DNA from: Streptomyces sp. NBC_00461
GTDB taxonomy: Bacteria; Actinomycetota; Actinomycetes; Streptomycetales; Streptomycetaceae
DNA: 64,000 bases
Assembly: GCF_036013935.1 (NCBI RefSeq)
Contig: NZ_CP107902.1
Location: 1,426,001 to 1,490,000 of the forward strand
Direction of reading: 5' to 3'
In this document: positions 17,639 through 26,521 of the stretch, piece after piece
How the letters are laid out: each line of letters opens with the position of its first letter
Position numbering within the stretch: the stretch's first letter is position 1
Notes under the pieces: model-generated
Seen by the model: only the letters and a program-made list of their open reading frames with translations
Databases searched by the model: none
Told to the model about the DNA's origin: nothing
Position numbers and translations under genes: made by a program

Positions 17639-17705
17639 CGCAGCACAGCTGCGCCGGACCGGCCGAAGACGCAGCATTCCTGCGCGGACACGCAATTCTT
17701 GTTGC
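17639..17705. promoter_or_regulatory. Operator array ahead of ddaH: two CGCAG-N5-CTGCG sites plus a third half-conserved site
   Basis: Two perfect inverted repeats of identical form, CGCAG-N5-CTGCG, are centred 31 bp apart (17639-17653 and 17670-17684). A third, GCAA-N6-TTGC (17692-17705), is centred about 21 bp further. Spacings near three and two helical turns put the sites on one DNA face, as expected for an Lrp octamer. Binding is inferred. Confidence 0.6.
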
Positions 17706-17780
17706 TTGTCGCGCGTCTGGGTCACTTCCTACCTTGGTGTCAACCCTCATCGACACCCCAGGAAGCGGAGGAACCCCTCT

Positions 17781-18593
17781 GTGTCCGACTCCCGTGTGCC
17801 GCGTCGGCGGCGCTTCCTCGTCTGCGAACCCAGACATTTCGCCGTGCAGTACGCGATCAACCCCTGGATGCAACCCGACGCCCAGGTCGACGTGGATCTG
17901 GCCCATCAGCAGTGGCAGGCGCTGATCGGCGCCTACCGGGCCCACGGCCACAGCGTGGACGCCGTGGAGCCCGCCCCCGGCCTCCCGGACATGGTCTTCG
18001 CCGCGAACTCGGCGGTCGTCGTGGGCGGCCGCGTCTTCGGCTCGCTCTTCCACGCGCCCGAACGGCGCCCGGAGTCCACGTTCTACGACACGTGGTTCAA
18101 GAGCGCCGGCTTCGACGTCCACCGGCCCGAGTCCGTCTGCGAGGGTGAGGGCGACCTGGTCTGGACGGGCCGCTACGTCCTGGCCGGCACGGGCTTCCGT
18201 ACGACCCGCGAGGCGCACCGCGAGGTGCAGGAGTTCTTCGGCCACCCGGTGATCAGCCTGACCCTGGTGGACCCGCGCTTCTACCACCTGGACACGGCGC
18301 TGTTCGTCCTCGACGACGACAACGTCTCCTACTACCCGGAGGCGTTCTCGCCGGGCAGCCGGGAGGTGCTCGCGCGGCTCTACCCGAACGCCGTGCTCGC
18401 CACCGCCGAGGACGCGATGGCCTTCGGCCTCAACTCCGTCTCCGACGGCCGCCACGTCTTCATCGCGCCCCAGGCCGAGGCGCTCACCTCCGCCCTCACC
18501 GACCGCGGCTACGTCCCCGTCCCCGTCGACCTGTCCGAGTTCCGCAAGGCGGGCGGGGGCATCAAGTGCTGCACTCAGGAGATCCGTTCATGA
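17781..18593 (+). CDS. ddaH: Dimethylarginine dimethylaminohydrolase
   Basis: A 270-residue member of the guanidino-group modifying superfamily, expected to hydrolyse methylated arginines to citrulline and methylamines. Evidence: N-terminal FLVCEPRHFAVQYAINPWM, PDMVFAANSAVV, the active-site His in YHLDTALFVL, and the C-terminal catalytic cysteine in GGGIKCCTQE (263/264). Start GTG at 17781 follows GGAGGA at a distance of 9 or so bases. The stop overlaps rocD by ATGA, so products may feed ornithine metabolism. Arginine itself as substrate cannot be excluded. Confidence 0.88.
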   Translation: MSDSRVPRRRRFLVCEPRHFAVQYAINPWMQPDAQVDVDLAHQQWQALIGAYRAHGHSVDAVEPAPGLPDMVFAANSAVVVGGRVFGSLFHAPERRPESTFYDTWFKSAGFDVHRPESVCEGEGDLVWTGRYVLAGTGFRTTREAHREVQEFFGHPVISLTLVDPRFYHLDTALFVLDDDNVSYYPEAFSPGSREVLARLYPNAVLATAEDAMAFGLNSVSDGRHVFIAPQAEALTSALTDRGYVPVPVDLSEFRKAGGGIKCCTQEIRS

Positions 18594-19810
18594 CCGCTCC
18601 CGTCACCACGCGTACGTCCGCCGACCTGATCCGCGCCGAGGAGCCGGTCCTGGCGCACAACTACCACCCGCTGCCCGTGGTGGTCGCCCGCGCCGAGGGC
18701 ACCTGGGTCGAGGACGTCGAGGGCCGCCGCTACCTCGACATGCTGGCGGGCTACTCGGCCCTCAACTTCGGTCACCGCCACCCGGCCCTGATCGAGGCGG
18801 CCCACCACCAGCTCGACCGCCTGACCCTCACCTCGCGCGCCTTCCACAACGACAAGCTCGCCGAATTCGCCGAGCGGCTGGCCGAGCTGACCGGCCTGGA
18901 CATGGTGCTGCCCATGAACACGGGCGCCGAGGCGGTGGAGAGCGCCATCAAGGTGGCCCGCAAGTGGGCGTACGAGGTCAAGGGCGTCCCCGCCGACCGG
19001 GCGACGATCGTGGTCGCCGCGGGGAACTTCCACGGCCGAACGACGACGATCGTCAGCTTCTCTACGGACGAGACGGCACGGGCGGGCTTCGGCCCCTTCA
19101 CCCCGGGCTTCCGGATCGTGCCGTACAACGACCTGGCGGCGCTGGAGGCGGCGGTCGACGAGACGACGGCCGCCGTGCTCATCGAGCCCATTCAGGGCGA
19201 GGCGGGTGTCGTCATCCCCGACGACGGCTATCTGGCCGGCGTGCGGGAGCTGACCCGCCGCGAGGGCTGCCTGTTCATCGCGGACGAGATCCAGTCCGGG
19301 CTCGGCCGTACGGGCCGCACCCTCGCCGTCGAGCACGAGTCGGTCGTCCCCGACGTGCTGCTGCTGGGCAAGGCGCTCGGCGGCGGCATCGTCCCGGTCT
19401 CCGCGGTGGTCGCCCGCCGGGACGTGCTCGGTGTGCTGCGCCCGGGCGAGCACGGCTCGACGTTCGGCGGCAACCCCCTGGCGGCCGCGGTCGGCACGGC
19501 CGTCGTGGAACTGCTGGAGACGGGCGAGTACCAGCGCCGGGCGACCGAGCTGGGCGTGGTCCTGCGCGGCGGCCTGTCCGCCCTGGCCGGCAAGGGCGTC
19601 ACCGGCTTCCGCGCGCGTGGCCTGTGGGCAGGCGTCGACATCGACCCGTCCATCGGCACCGGGCGCGAGATCGGCGAGCGGCTCCTTCGGGAGGGGGTCC
19701 TCGTCAAGGACACCCACGGCTCCACGATCCGGCTGGCGCCACCGCTGACGATCACCGGGGAGGAGCTCCGGTCGGCGCTGGGAGCACTGGAGCGGGTTCT
19801 GGGTTCGTGA
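18590..19810 (+). CDS. rocD: Ornithine aminotransferase
   Basis: A 406-residue class III aminotransferase that moves the delta-amino group of ornithine to 2-oxoglutarate, giving glutamate semialdehyde. Typical blocks are MNTGAEAVESAIKVARKW, FHGRTTTIVSFS, EPIQGEAGVVIP, FIADEIQSG and the PLP lysine in LLLGKALGGG. It overlaps ddaH by 4 bases. A long perfect hairpin follows the stop. The pair with ddaH and the Lrp gene forms a compact arginine-derivative utilisation unit. Confidence 0.93.
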   Translation: MTAPVTTRTSADLIRAEEPVLAHNYHPLPVVVARAEGTWVEDVEGRRYLDMLAGYSALNFGHRHPALIEAAHHQLDRLTLTSRAFHNDKLAEFAERLAELTGLDMVLPMNTGAEAVESAIKVARKWAYEVKGVPADRATIVVAAGNFHGRTTTIVSFSTDETARAGFGPFTPGFRIVPYNDLAALEAAVDETTAAVLIEPIQGEAGVVIPDDGYLAGVRELTRREGCLFIADEIQSGLGRTGRTLAVEHESVVPDVLLLGKALGGGIVPVSAVVARRDVLGVLRPGEHGSTFGGNPLAAAVGTAVVELLETGEYQRRATELGVVLRGGLSALAGKGVTGFRARGLWAGVDIDPSIGTGREIGERLLREGVLVKDTHGSTIRLAPPLTITGEELRSALGALERVLGS

Positions 19811-19814
19811 CCCC

Positions 19815-19859
19815 GGTGGGGAGTGGGGGCGGCCGGACCCTGGCCCCCCACTCCCCACC
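19815..19859 (+). terminator. 15-bp perfect hairpin after rocD
   Basis: Arms GGTGGGGAGTGGGGG (19815-19829) and its exact complement (19845-19859) with a 15-base loop, 5 bases after the rocD stop. There is no T run, as is common for Streptomyces terminators. Confidence 0.8.
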
Positions 19860-19937
19860 GATCCCCCAGCCGGTGCCCGAAGGGTGAAGACTGGGTCAAG
19901 AGGTGGTAGACCACTCTCAGCGACAGAGAGGTCGGCC

Positions 19938-22400
19938 GTGGGCACTCACGAGGAGCAGGACGTCGCCCGGCAGCGGTTCGACGTGGCCGATGCCGTGCCC
20001 TTGTTGCTCGACGCACGGGGTGTGGTGGCCAGCTGGACGCGGGACGCCCAGCGGCTGCTGAGGTATACGGCCGCCGAGGTGGTGGGCACCGGGGTCGCCG
20101 GGCTGCTGCACGACGAGGACGCCGCGCGGCTGCCCGAGCTGGCCGAGCGGTGCCGCAGGGACGGCGGCTGGGCGGGGCTGCTGACCGCGCGCCGCAGGGA
20201 CGGGCAGCAGGTCAAGCTCATGGTGCGGGTCACTCCGGCCTCGGAGCTGGGAGGCGCCCGGCGCTGGCTGGTGCTGCTGTGTGAGATGGCCGGGGCTCGG
20301 GGCTGGGACATGAGCCGCTCGGTGCTGGAGCAGATGGTCACGGGATCACCCGTCGGCATAGCGATCGTGGACGCGAATCTGCGCTGTGTGTGGTCGAACG
20401 CGGCACTGGAGCAGTTCGGCGGCGGCGCCGCCGGTGAGCGGCTGGGGCGGCGGATGTCGGAGATCCAGCCGGGCCTGGACTCCGAGGCCATCGACGCGCA
20501 GATGCGGCGGGTGCTGGAGACCGGCGAGCCGGTGTTCGGGTACGAGCAGGTGGGCCAGGTGCGCTCGGCGCCGCACCGGGAGACGGCGCACATGCTGTCG
20601 TTCACCCGCCTGGAGGACGACCACGGCCACCCGATGGGCGTGTACTACACGGTCGTCGACATCACCGAGCGCCATCGCGCCCGGCAGCGGCTGGCCCTGC
20701 TCGACCGGGCCGGTGAGCGCATCGGCCGCACCCTCGACATCGTGCGGACCGCGCAGGAGCTGGCAGACGTCGCCGTGCCGGACTGCGCCGACTTCGTCTC
20801 CGTGGACCTGCTGGAGTCCGTGCTGCGGGGCGCGGAGCTGGCGGCCGGGCCGCTGAGCGCCACGGACCCGGTGCCGTTGCGGCGCGCCGGGCACCAGTCG
20901 GTGAACCCGGGCGCCCCGGAGGCGGCCGTGCGGGTCGGCGAGGTGGCCGCGTATCTCCCCGGATCGCCCCCGATCCATTGTCTGGCCACGGGCAGCTCCT
21001 GGCGTGAGGAGCGCCTCGATCCGCTCGCCAAGGCGTGGGCCGCCAACAGTTTCGGCGGCCGGGAGGCGACCTTCCTGGAGCTGGGGCTGCACAGCGTGAT
21101 GATCGTGCCGATCCTGGCGCGGGGCGTCACCCTGGGCGTCACCACCTTCTTCCGGCGCAGGCGTCAGGAGCCGTTCGACGAGGACGACCTGAGCCTGGCC
21201 GAGGACCTCGTGTCACGGGCGGCGGTCTGTGTGGACAACGCCCGCCGCTACACCCGCGAGCGCAACGCCGCGCTGGTGCTGCAGCGCAGCCTGCTGCCGC
21301 GCCGGCTGCCCGAGCAGAACGCGGTGGAGGTGGCCGCCTGCTACCGGCCGGCCGACGAGCTGACCGGCCTCGGCGGCGACTGGTACGACCTCATTCCGCT
21401 GTCCGGCGCGCGCGTCGCCCTGATCGTGGGCGAGGTCCCGGGCCACGGCATCGACGCCGCCGCGGCCATGGGCCGCCTCCGCACCGCCGTACGCACCCTC
21501 GCGGCGCTCGATCTGCCGCCGGAGGAGGTACTCGCGCACCTCGACGACCTGGTGGCGCGGACGGCCCGCGAGGAGGGCTTCGAGCCGGACGCGCCGGGGG
21601 ACGCCGGCATCCAGGTCGCCGGTTCGGGTTGTGTGTACGTCGTCTACGACCCCGTCGACGGGCAGTGCACGATGGCCGCCGCGGGCCATCCCGCGCCCGC
21701 CGTGGTCATGCCCGACGGCAGTGTCAGCTTCGTGGACCTCCCGCAGGGGCCGCCGCTCGGCGCCGGCGGCCCGCCCTTCGAGGCGGTGGAGCTGGCCCTC
21801 GCGGCGGGCAGCACGCTGGCCCTGCACACCGACGGGCTGCTGGCCCGCGAGGACCAGGACTGGTCCGTGGACGCGGACCGCGACCGGCTGCGCCGGGCCC
21901 TGGAGCGCGTCGAGCCCTCGCTCGACCTGCGCTGCCGGGCCGTGGTCGACGCGCTGGTGCCCGCCCGCCCGCACGACGACGTGGCCCTGCTGATGGCCCA
22001 CACCAGGCTGCTGGGCGCGGACCAGGTCGCGGACTGGGACCTGCCCGCGGATCCCGCCGTCGTCGCCGACGCCCGCAAGGAGGCCGCCCGGCAGCTGGCC
22101 GAGTGGGGCCTGGAGGAACTGGTCTTCACCACGGAACTCGTGGTCAGCGAGCTGGTCACCAACGCCATCCGGTACGCCGAGGGCCCCATCCGGCTGCGCC
22201 TGATCAGGGAACGGGCCCTGATCTGCGAGGTCTCCGACGGCGGCGCCACCGCACCCCATCTGCGCCATCCGCGCACCACGGACGAGGGCGGCCGGGGACT
22301 GCTGCTGGTCTCCCAGCTGACCCAGCGCTGGGGTACCCGTTTCGTACCCGAGGGAAAGGTGATCTGGGCCGAGCAGTCCCTGGAGGAGACTCCGGCCTGA
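19938..22400 (+). CDS. PAS-GAF-PP2C phosphatase with C-terminal anti-sigma-type ATPase domain
   Basis: An 820-residue cytosolic regulator. Two PAS domains (about 15-110 and 130-250), a GAF domain (about 255-435), a SpoIIE/RsbU PP2C phosphatase domain (about 445-680) and a HATPase domain (about 690-815, ELVVSELVTNAIRYAEG and DEGGRGLLLVSQL) follow in order. One protein thus could both phosphorylate and dephosphorylate anti-sigma antagonists. In the PP2C part, the usual GDVxGHG metal motif reads GEVPGHG (Asp to Glu), while GGDWYD, HTDGL and DDVALL are kept. I chose GTG at 19938 because AGAGAGG is 6-7 bases upstream. The sigma factor it serves is not nearby. Confidence 0.88.
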   Translation: MGTHEEQDVARQRFDVADAVPLLLDARGVVASWTRDAQRLLRYTAAEVVGTGVAGLLHDEDAARLPELAERCRRDGGWAGLLTARRRDGQQVKLMVRVTPASELGGARRWLVLLCEMAGARGWDMSRSVLEQMVTGSPVGIAIVDANLRCVWSNAALEQFGGGAAGERLGRRMSEIQPGLDSEAIDAQMRRVLETGEPVFGYEQVGQVRSAPHRETAHMLSFTRLEDDHGHPMGVYYTVVDITERHRARQRLALLDRAGERIGRTLDIVRTAQELADVAVPDCADFVSVDLLESVLRGAELAAGPLSATDPVPLRRAGHQSVNPGAPEAAVRVGEVAAYLPGSPPIHCLATGSSWREERLDPLAKAWAANSFGGREATFLELGLHSVMIVPILARGVTLGVTTFFRRRRQEPFDEDDLSLAEDLVSRAAVCVDNARRYTRERNAALVLQRSLLPRRLPEQNAVEVAACYRPADELTGLGGDWYDLIPLSGARVALIVGEVPGHGIDAAAAMGRLRTAVRTLAALDLPPEEVLAHLDDLVARTAREEGFEPDAPGDAGIQVAGSGCVYVVYDPVDGQCTMAAAGHPAPAVVMPDGSVSFVDLPQGPPLGAGGPPFEAVELALAAGSTLALHTDGLLAREDQDWSVDADRDRLRRALERVEPSLDLRCRAVVDALVPARPHDDVALLMAHTRLLGADQVADWDLPADPAVVADARKEAARQLAEWGLEELVFTTELVVSELVTNAIRYAEGPIRLRLIRERALICEVSDGGATAPHLRHPRTTDEGGRGLLLVSQLTQRWGTRFVPEGKVIWAEQSLEETPA

Positions 22401-22468
22401 TCCGGGGACCCGCCCGAATGTCACAAGGGGTGGGAAAATAGCGTGAACCCGGCGGTGAGGCGGTGGCC

Positions 22469-23698
22469 ATGAACGATGCGGCGATCGACTACGCGGGGGT
22501 GTTCCAGTGTCTGCCGGGCATGGTGGCGCTGCTGACCCCCGAGCTGGTGTACGCGGACGCCAACGAGGAGTTCCTCCGGTCGTCCGGGCGGGCCCGCGAG
22601 CAGGTGGTCGGCCGCTATCTGTTCGACGTCTTCCCGGACAACCCGAACGACTCGGCGGCATCCGGTATGCGCAATCTGGCGGCCTCGCTGCAGCGGGTGC
22701 TGGAGACCGGCCGGCGCGACGCCATGGCCCTGCAGCGCTACGACGTGGAGAACCCCGAGCGGCCCGGGGTGTGGGAGGAGCGCTACTGGAGTCCGGTCAA
22801 CGCGCCGGTGCTCGGGCCGGACGGGAAGGTGGCGCTGCTGGTGCACCGCGTCGAGGAGGTCACCGAGCTGATCAGGGCGCGGGGCGGGCGCGTCGGCAGC
22901 CGGGGCCGGGTGCTGGAGGCGGAGCTGTACACCCGGGCGCGCGAACTGCAGGAACTCAACGAGCGGCTGCGGCAGGCGCATGCCCGCGAGCGCGAGGTGG
23001 CCCTCGCGCTGCAGGAGGCGATGCTGCCCGCCCCCCGGCAGGTCGGCCACCACCACGCGGCCGTGCGCTACCGGCCCGCCGTCGGCGCGCTCAACGTGTG
23101 CGGTGACTGGTACGACCTCGTCGACCTGGTGGGCGGCGACCGCATCAGCGTGGCGGTGGGCGACGTGGTCGGGCACGGTCTCGCGGCCGCGTGCGCCATG
23201 GGCCAGCTGCGCAGCGCCCTGAGCGCCGCCTCGCGCGTGGCCGACGGCCCGGCCCAGGCGCTGAACGTGCTGGGGCGGTACGCGCACGTGGTCGACGGCG
23301 CCGAGTCCGCCACCGTCGTCACGACGTTCATCGACTTCGACGAGCGGACCATCACCTACAGCAGCGCCGGGCATCCCCCGCCCGTCCTCGTCCATGCCGA
23401 AGGCCGTGTCGAGTTCCTCGACCAGGCCACCGACCCGCCGCTCGACGCCGAGGCCGACCCGGCCCCCAGACCGCAGGCCCGCACGGAATATGCGGCGGGT
23501 GCCGTCCTCGCCCTGTACACGGACGGCCTGATCGAACGCAGGGACGAGGACATCGACACCGGCCTGGCACGTCTCGCCGACGCCCTCGGCCGCCACCGCG
23601 GTGCGGGCCCCGAGGTCCTCGCGGACGCGGTGCTCCTGGAGCTGCTGTCGCCGGTGGGCGCCACCGACGACACCGCCCTGGTCATCGTGCAGCTGTGA
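22469..23698 (+). CDS. PAS-PP2C (SpoIIE/RsbU-type) phosphatase
   Basis: A 409-residue protein with an N-terminal PAS domain (about 8-130), a coiled-coil linker (about 145-180, RARELQELNERLRQAHARE) and a PP2C domain with canonical metal motifs: CGDWYDLV, VGDVVGHGLAA, YTDGLIERRDED and ATDDTALVIV. It lies 68 bases after the larger phosphatase gene. Unlike that protein it has the standard Asp in GDVVGHG. ATG at 22469 follows GAGG by 9 bases; an in-frame GTG at 22463 is too close to that site. Confidence 0.88.
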   Translation: MNDAAIDYAGVFQCLPGMVALLTPELVYADANEEFLRSSGRAREQVVGRYLFDVFPDNPNDSAASGMRNLAASLQRVLETGRRDAMALQRYDVENPERPGVWEERYWSPVNAPVLGPDGKVALLVHRVEEVTELIRARGGRVGSRGRVLEAELYTRARELQELNERLRQAHAREREVALALQEAMLPAPRQVGHHHAAVRYRPAVGALNVCGDWYDLVDLVGGDRISVAVGDVVGHGLAAACAMGQLRSALSAASRVADGPAQALNVLGRYAHVVDGAESATVVTTFIDFDERTITYSSAGHPPPVLVHAEGRVEFLDQATDPPLDAEADPAPRPQARTEYAAGAVLALYTDGLIERRDEDIDTGLARLADALGRHRGAGPEVLADAVLLELLSPVGATDDTALVIVQL

Positions 23699-23841
23699 CC
23701 GGGCGGAACCGATCCGGACAGAGCGGCACCGAGCAGAGGGGGCGGCGTGTACGCAAGGGCCGGGAGCCTGCCAGCAGTTGGGCGTGATCGAGCCATGAAT
23801 TCGCATCCGGTTGCTGTCTACCGGCCGGTAACTGGAGGCTG

Positions 23842-23979
23842 GTGCCGCAGTTGTCCCCCCGCTCGCGACGCGGCATCCCGCCGTGTTCCGGCGAACTGCG
23901 CCTGCACATACACTGGCAGCCCCACGACACGCCGGTTGACCTGCTGGAACGCGGCGGCACAGGCGATCCGCCGGAGTGA
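23842..23979 (+). CDS. Possible 45-residue protein ahead of plsC
   Basis: GTG at 23842, three bases after GGAGG, opens a 45-codon frame with good third-position GC that ends 12 bases before plsC. Its end reads LRLHIHWQPHDTPVDLLERG, which looks protein-like, but I recognise no family. It may be a real small gene or the 3' end of a decayed one. The rest of the 293-bp gap (23699-23991) holds nothing I can name. Confidence 0.3.
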   Translation: MPQLSPRSRRGIPPCSGELRLHIHWQPHDTPVDLLERGGTGDPPE

Positions 23980-23991
23980 GGAGCGACCCCT

Positions 23992-24717
23992 TTGTTCTAC
24001 TACGTGCTCAAATACGTGTTGTTGGGACCACTGCTGAGACTGGTTTTCCGGCCTCGTATCGAAGGACTCGAACACGTACCGGCAACGGGTCCGGCCATCG
24101 TCGCCGGCAACCATCTGTCGTTCTCGGACCACTTCCTGATGCCGGCGATCCTCAAGCGCCGCATCACCTTCCTCGCGAAGAAGGAGTACTTCACGGGGCC
24201 CGGTATCAAGGGCCGCCTCACCGCGACGTTCTTCCGCAGCGCGGGGCAGATCCCGGTGGACCGCACCGGCAAGGAAGCGGGCCAGGCCGCGATCCGCGAG
24301 GGCCTCGGCGTTCTGCGCAAGGACGAGCTGCTCGGCATCTACCCGGAGGGCACCCGCTCGCACGACGGCCGCCTCTACAAGGGCAAGGTCGGCGTCGCCG
24401 TGATGGCACTCAGGGCACAGGTCCCGGTGATTCCCTGCGCGATGATCGGCACCTTCGAGGCACAGCCCCCCGGCAAGGTGATCCCGAACCTCCACCCCGT
24501 CGTCATCCGCTTCGGCAAGCCCCTCGACTTCTCCCGCTACGCCGGCATGGAGAACGAGAAGGCGATCCTGCGGGCCATCACCGACGAGATCATGTACGCG
24601 ATCCTGAAGCTGTCCGAGCAGGAGTACGTCGACGAGTACGCCGCCGTCGCCAAGGCTCAGCAGGCGGAGCAGGAGCGCGCGAAGGAGCGCCGGTTCCCGC
24701 GGATGCCGCTGCGATAG
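23992..24717 (+). CDS. plsC: 1-acyl-sn-glycerol-3-phosphate acyltransferase
   Basis: A 241-residue membrane-associated acyltransferase that makes phosphatidic acid. The HX4D catalytic motif is NHLSFSDH; YPEGTRSHDG is the phosphate-binding block; an N-terminal amphipathic/hydrophobic helix (FYYVLKYVLLGPLL) would anchor it. The start is the rare codon TTG at 23992, chosen because the family begins MFYYVLKY here and GAGGAG lies 10-12 bases upstream. A strong hairpin follows the stop. Confidence 0.92.
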   Translation: MFYYVLKYVLLGPLLRLVFRPRIEGLEHVPATGPAIVAGNHLSFSDHFLMPAILKRRITFLAKKEYFTGPGIKGRLTATFFRSAGQIPVDRTGKEAGQAAIREGLGVLRKDELLGIYPEGTRSHDGRLYKGKVGVAVMALRAQVPVIPCAMIGTFEAQPPGKVIPNLHPVVIRFGKPLDFSRYAGMENEKAILRAITDEIMYAILKLSEQEYVDEYAAVAKAQQAEQERAKERRFPRMPLR

Positions 24718-24735
24718 GGCGGGCAGAGCAACGGA

Positions 24736-24769
24736 TGAGGGGCGGCCGGAGTGTTCCGGCCGCCCCTCA
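24736..24769. terminator. 15-bp perfect hairpin between plsC and tap
   Basis: TGAGGGGCGGCCGGA (24736-24750) and its exact complement (24755-24769) with a 4-base loop, placed between two convergent stops. It can serve both strands. Confidence 0.88.
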
Positions 24770-24786
24770 CTTCGTTCAACTGCCGG

Positions 24787-26382
24787 TTACGGCTTGGGCG
24801 TTGCGTGCGGGGTGCACGTCACGTCCTGGGTGTCCAGCTTGCCGGTGAGCAGGTAGCTGTCGACCCGAGGGTTGATGCACGGGTTGACGAGACCGGTCAC
24901 ACCGTGCGAGCCCGCGTCCTTCTCGGTGATCAGGCGGGAGCCCTTGAAGCGCTTGTGCAGTTCGACGGCGCCGTCGTACGGGGTGGCGGCGTCACGCGTG
25001 GACTGCACGATCAGGACCTGCGGCAGCCCCTTGTGCGTCTTGACGTCCACGGGGCTGGTCTGCTTGACCGGCCAGGTGGCGCACGGCAGGTTCAGCCAGG
25101 CGTTGGCCCAGGTCATGAACGGGTACTTCTTGTTCAGCTCGGTGTTGTCGCGGTCCCACTTCTTCCAGCTGGTGGGCCACTTGACGTCCGTGCACTCGAC
25201 GGCCGTGTAGACGGCGTTGCCGTTCTCCGCGCTGATGTTGCCCGCGGTGTCCGACAGGTCCGGGGCGGCGGCGTCGACCAGCGCCTGGGTGTCACCGGCG
25301 ACGTACTTGCTGAAGACCGTCGCGACCGGCACCCACGAGGAGTCGTAGTACGGGGCGCTCTGGAAGAACCCGATCAGCTCGGCCGGGCCGACGACCCCGC
25401 CGATGGGGTTCTTCTTGGCGGTGGCGCGCAGTTCGAGCCACTTCGCCTGTACCGCGGCGCGCGTGGTGCCGAGGTGGAAGGTGGCGTCGTTGGCGGCGAC
25501 CCAGTCCTCCCAGTCATTCCAGCGGCCCTCGAAGGCGACGTCCTGGTCCAGGTTGGCCTGGTACCAGATCTTCTCCCGCGAGGGGTTGACCACGCTGTCC
25601 ACGATCATGCGGCGCACATGGCCAGGGAACATCGTGCCGTAGACGGCGCCGATGTAGGTGCCGTAGGAGACGCCCAGGTAGTTGAGCTTCTTCTCGCCGA
25701 GCGCGGCACGGATCACGTCCAGGTCGCGCACGGTGTTGGGCGTGGTCATCTGCGCGAGCATCGCCTTGCCGCTGCGCTCGGCGCACCCGTCGGCGTACTC
25801 GCGGGCCAGCTTGCGCTGGGCCAGCTTGTCGGCCTCGGAGTCCGGCACCGGGTCCGCCTTGGGCGCCTTCACGAACTCCTGCGGGTCGATGCAGGAGATG
25901 GGCGCGGAGTGGCCCACGCCGCGCGGGTCGAAGCCCACGAAGTCGTACGCCTTGGCCGTGTTGGCCCAGATCGGGTTCTTGGCGGTGACCCGGGTCGGGA
26001 AGCGCATGCCGGAGGCGCCGGGGCCGCCGGGGTTGTAGACGAGGGCGCCCTGACGCTCCGCCTTGGTGCCGGTGTTGCCGATGCGGTCGACGGCGAGCTT
26101 GATCTGCTTGCCGTACGGCTTGGCGTAGTCGAGCGGGACGCTGACCCAGCCGCACTGGATCGGCTTGGCGAACCCCCAGTCGGCGGGGCAGTCCTGCCAG
26201 TCGATGCCGACCGCGGCGGCCCGCTGGGCGGCGATGGTCTCTCCGCGCGCCTCGCGGTCCTGTCCGTGCCGCGAGCCGGAGCTCGCGCTGGCACTCGGCG
26301 CCGCGACGGCGCCGGCTATGAGTGCGGCCGTGACGAGCGCTCCGGCCGAGCCGAGCGCCGCAACCCGCCTGTTCCGTCTCAT
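24787..26382 (-). CDS. tap: Secreted tripeptidyl aminopeptidase (S33 family)
   Basis: A 531-residue exported serine peptidase that removes tripeptides from protein N-termini. The signal peptide (MRRNRR then a hydrophobic stretch to ASASS) is evident. The alpha/beta-hydrolase triad can be placed: Ser in GVSYGTYIG, Asp in QSTRDAATP and His in DAGSHGVTG. The oxyanion region is YNPGGPGASG. ATG at 26382 follows GAGGG; a start 36 bases further out has no better site. The gene is convergent with plsC and lies beside the urease operon, as I recall for SCO1230. Confidence 0.93.
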   Translation of the reverse strand: MRRNRRVAALGSAGALVTAALIAGAVAAPSASASSGSRHGQDREARGETIAAQRAAAVGIDWQDCPADWGFAKPIQCGWVSVPLDYAKPYGKQIKLAVDRIGNTGTKAERQGALVYNPGGPGASGMRFPTRVTAKNPIWANTAKAYDFVGFDPRGVGHSAPISCIDPQEFVKAPKADPVPDSEADKLAQRKLAREYADGCAERSGKAMLAQMTTPNTVRDLDVIRAALGEKKLNYLGVSYGTYIGAVYGTMFPGHVRRMIVDSVVNPSREKIWYQANLDQDVAFEGRWNDWEDWVAANDATFHLGTTRAAVQAKWLELRATAKKNPIGGVVGPAELIGFFQSAPYYDSSWVPVATVFSKYVAGDTQALVDAAAPDLSDTAGNISAENGNAVYTAVECTDVKWPTSWKKWDRDNTELNKKYPFMTWANAWLNLPCATWPVKQTSPVDVKTHKGLPQVLIVQSTRDAATPYDGAVELHKRFKGSRLITEKDAGSHGVTGLVNPCINPRVDSYLLTGKLDTQDVTCTPHATPKP

Positions 26383-26521
26383 ATCCCTCAAGTGGGACCT
26401 CCCCCTTCGTCCTTGCAATTGGTAGGGGGATCCTTTCGGCTGTGAAGTCTCCGAGGACAGGGGTCGTTGACCTTCTTTACCAATCCGATAAACGGAGATG
26501 ACGGTCCCGCTCAGCGGAGAT

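Noticed and set aside
24751..26445. A 564-residue plus-strand frame
   Set aside because: Antisense of the tripeptidyl aminopeptidase gene, which has a signal peptide and catalytic triad.
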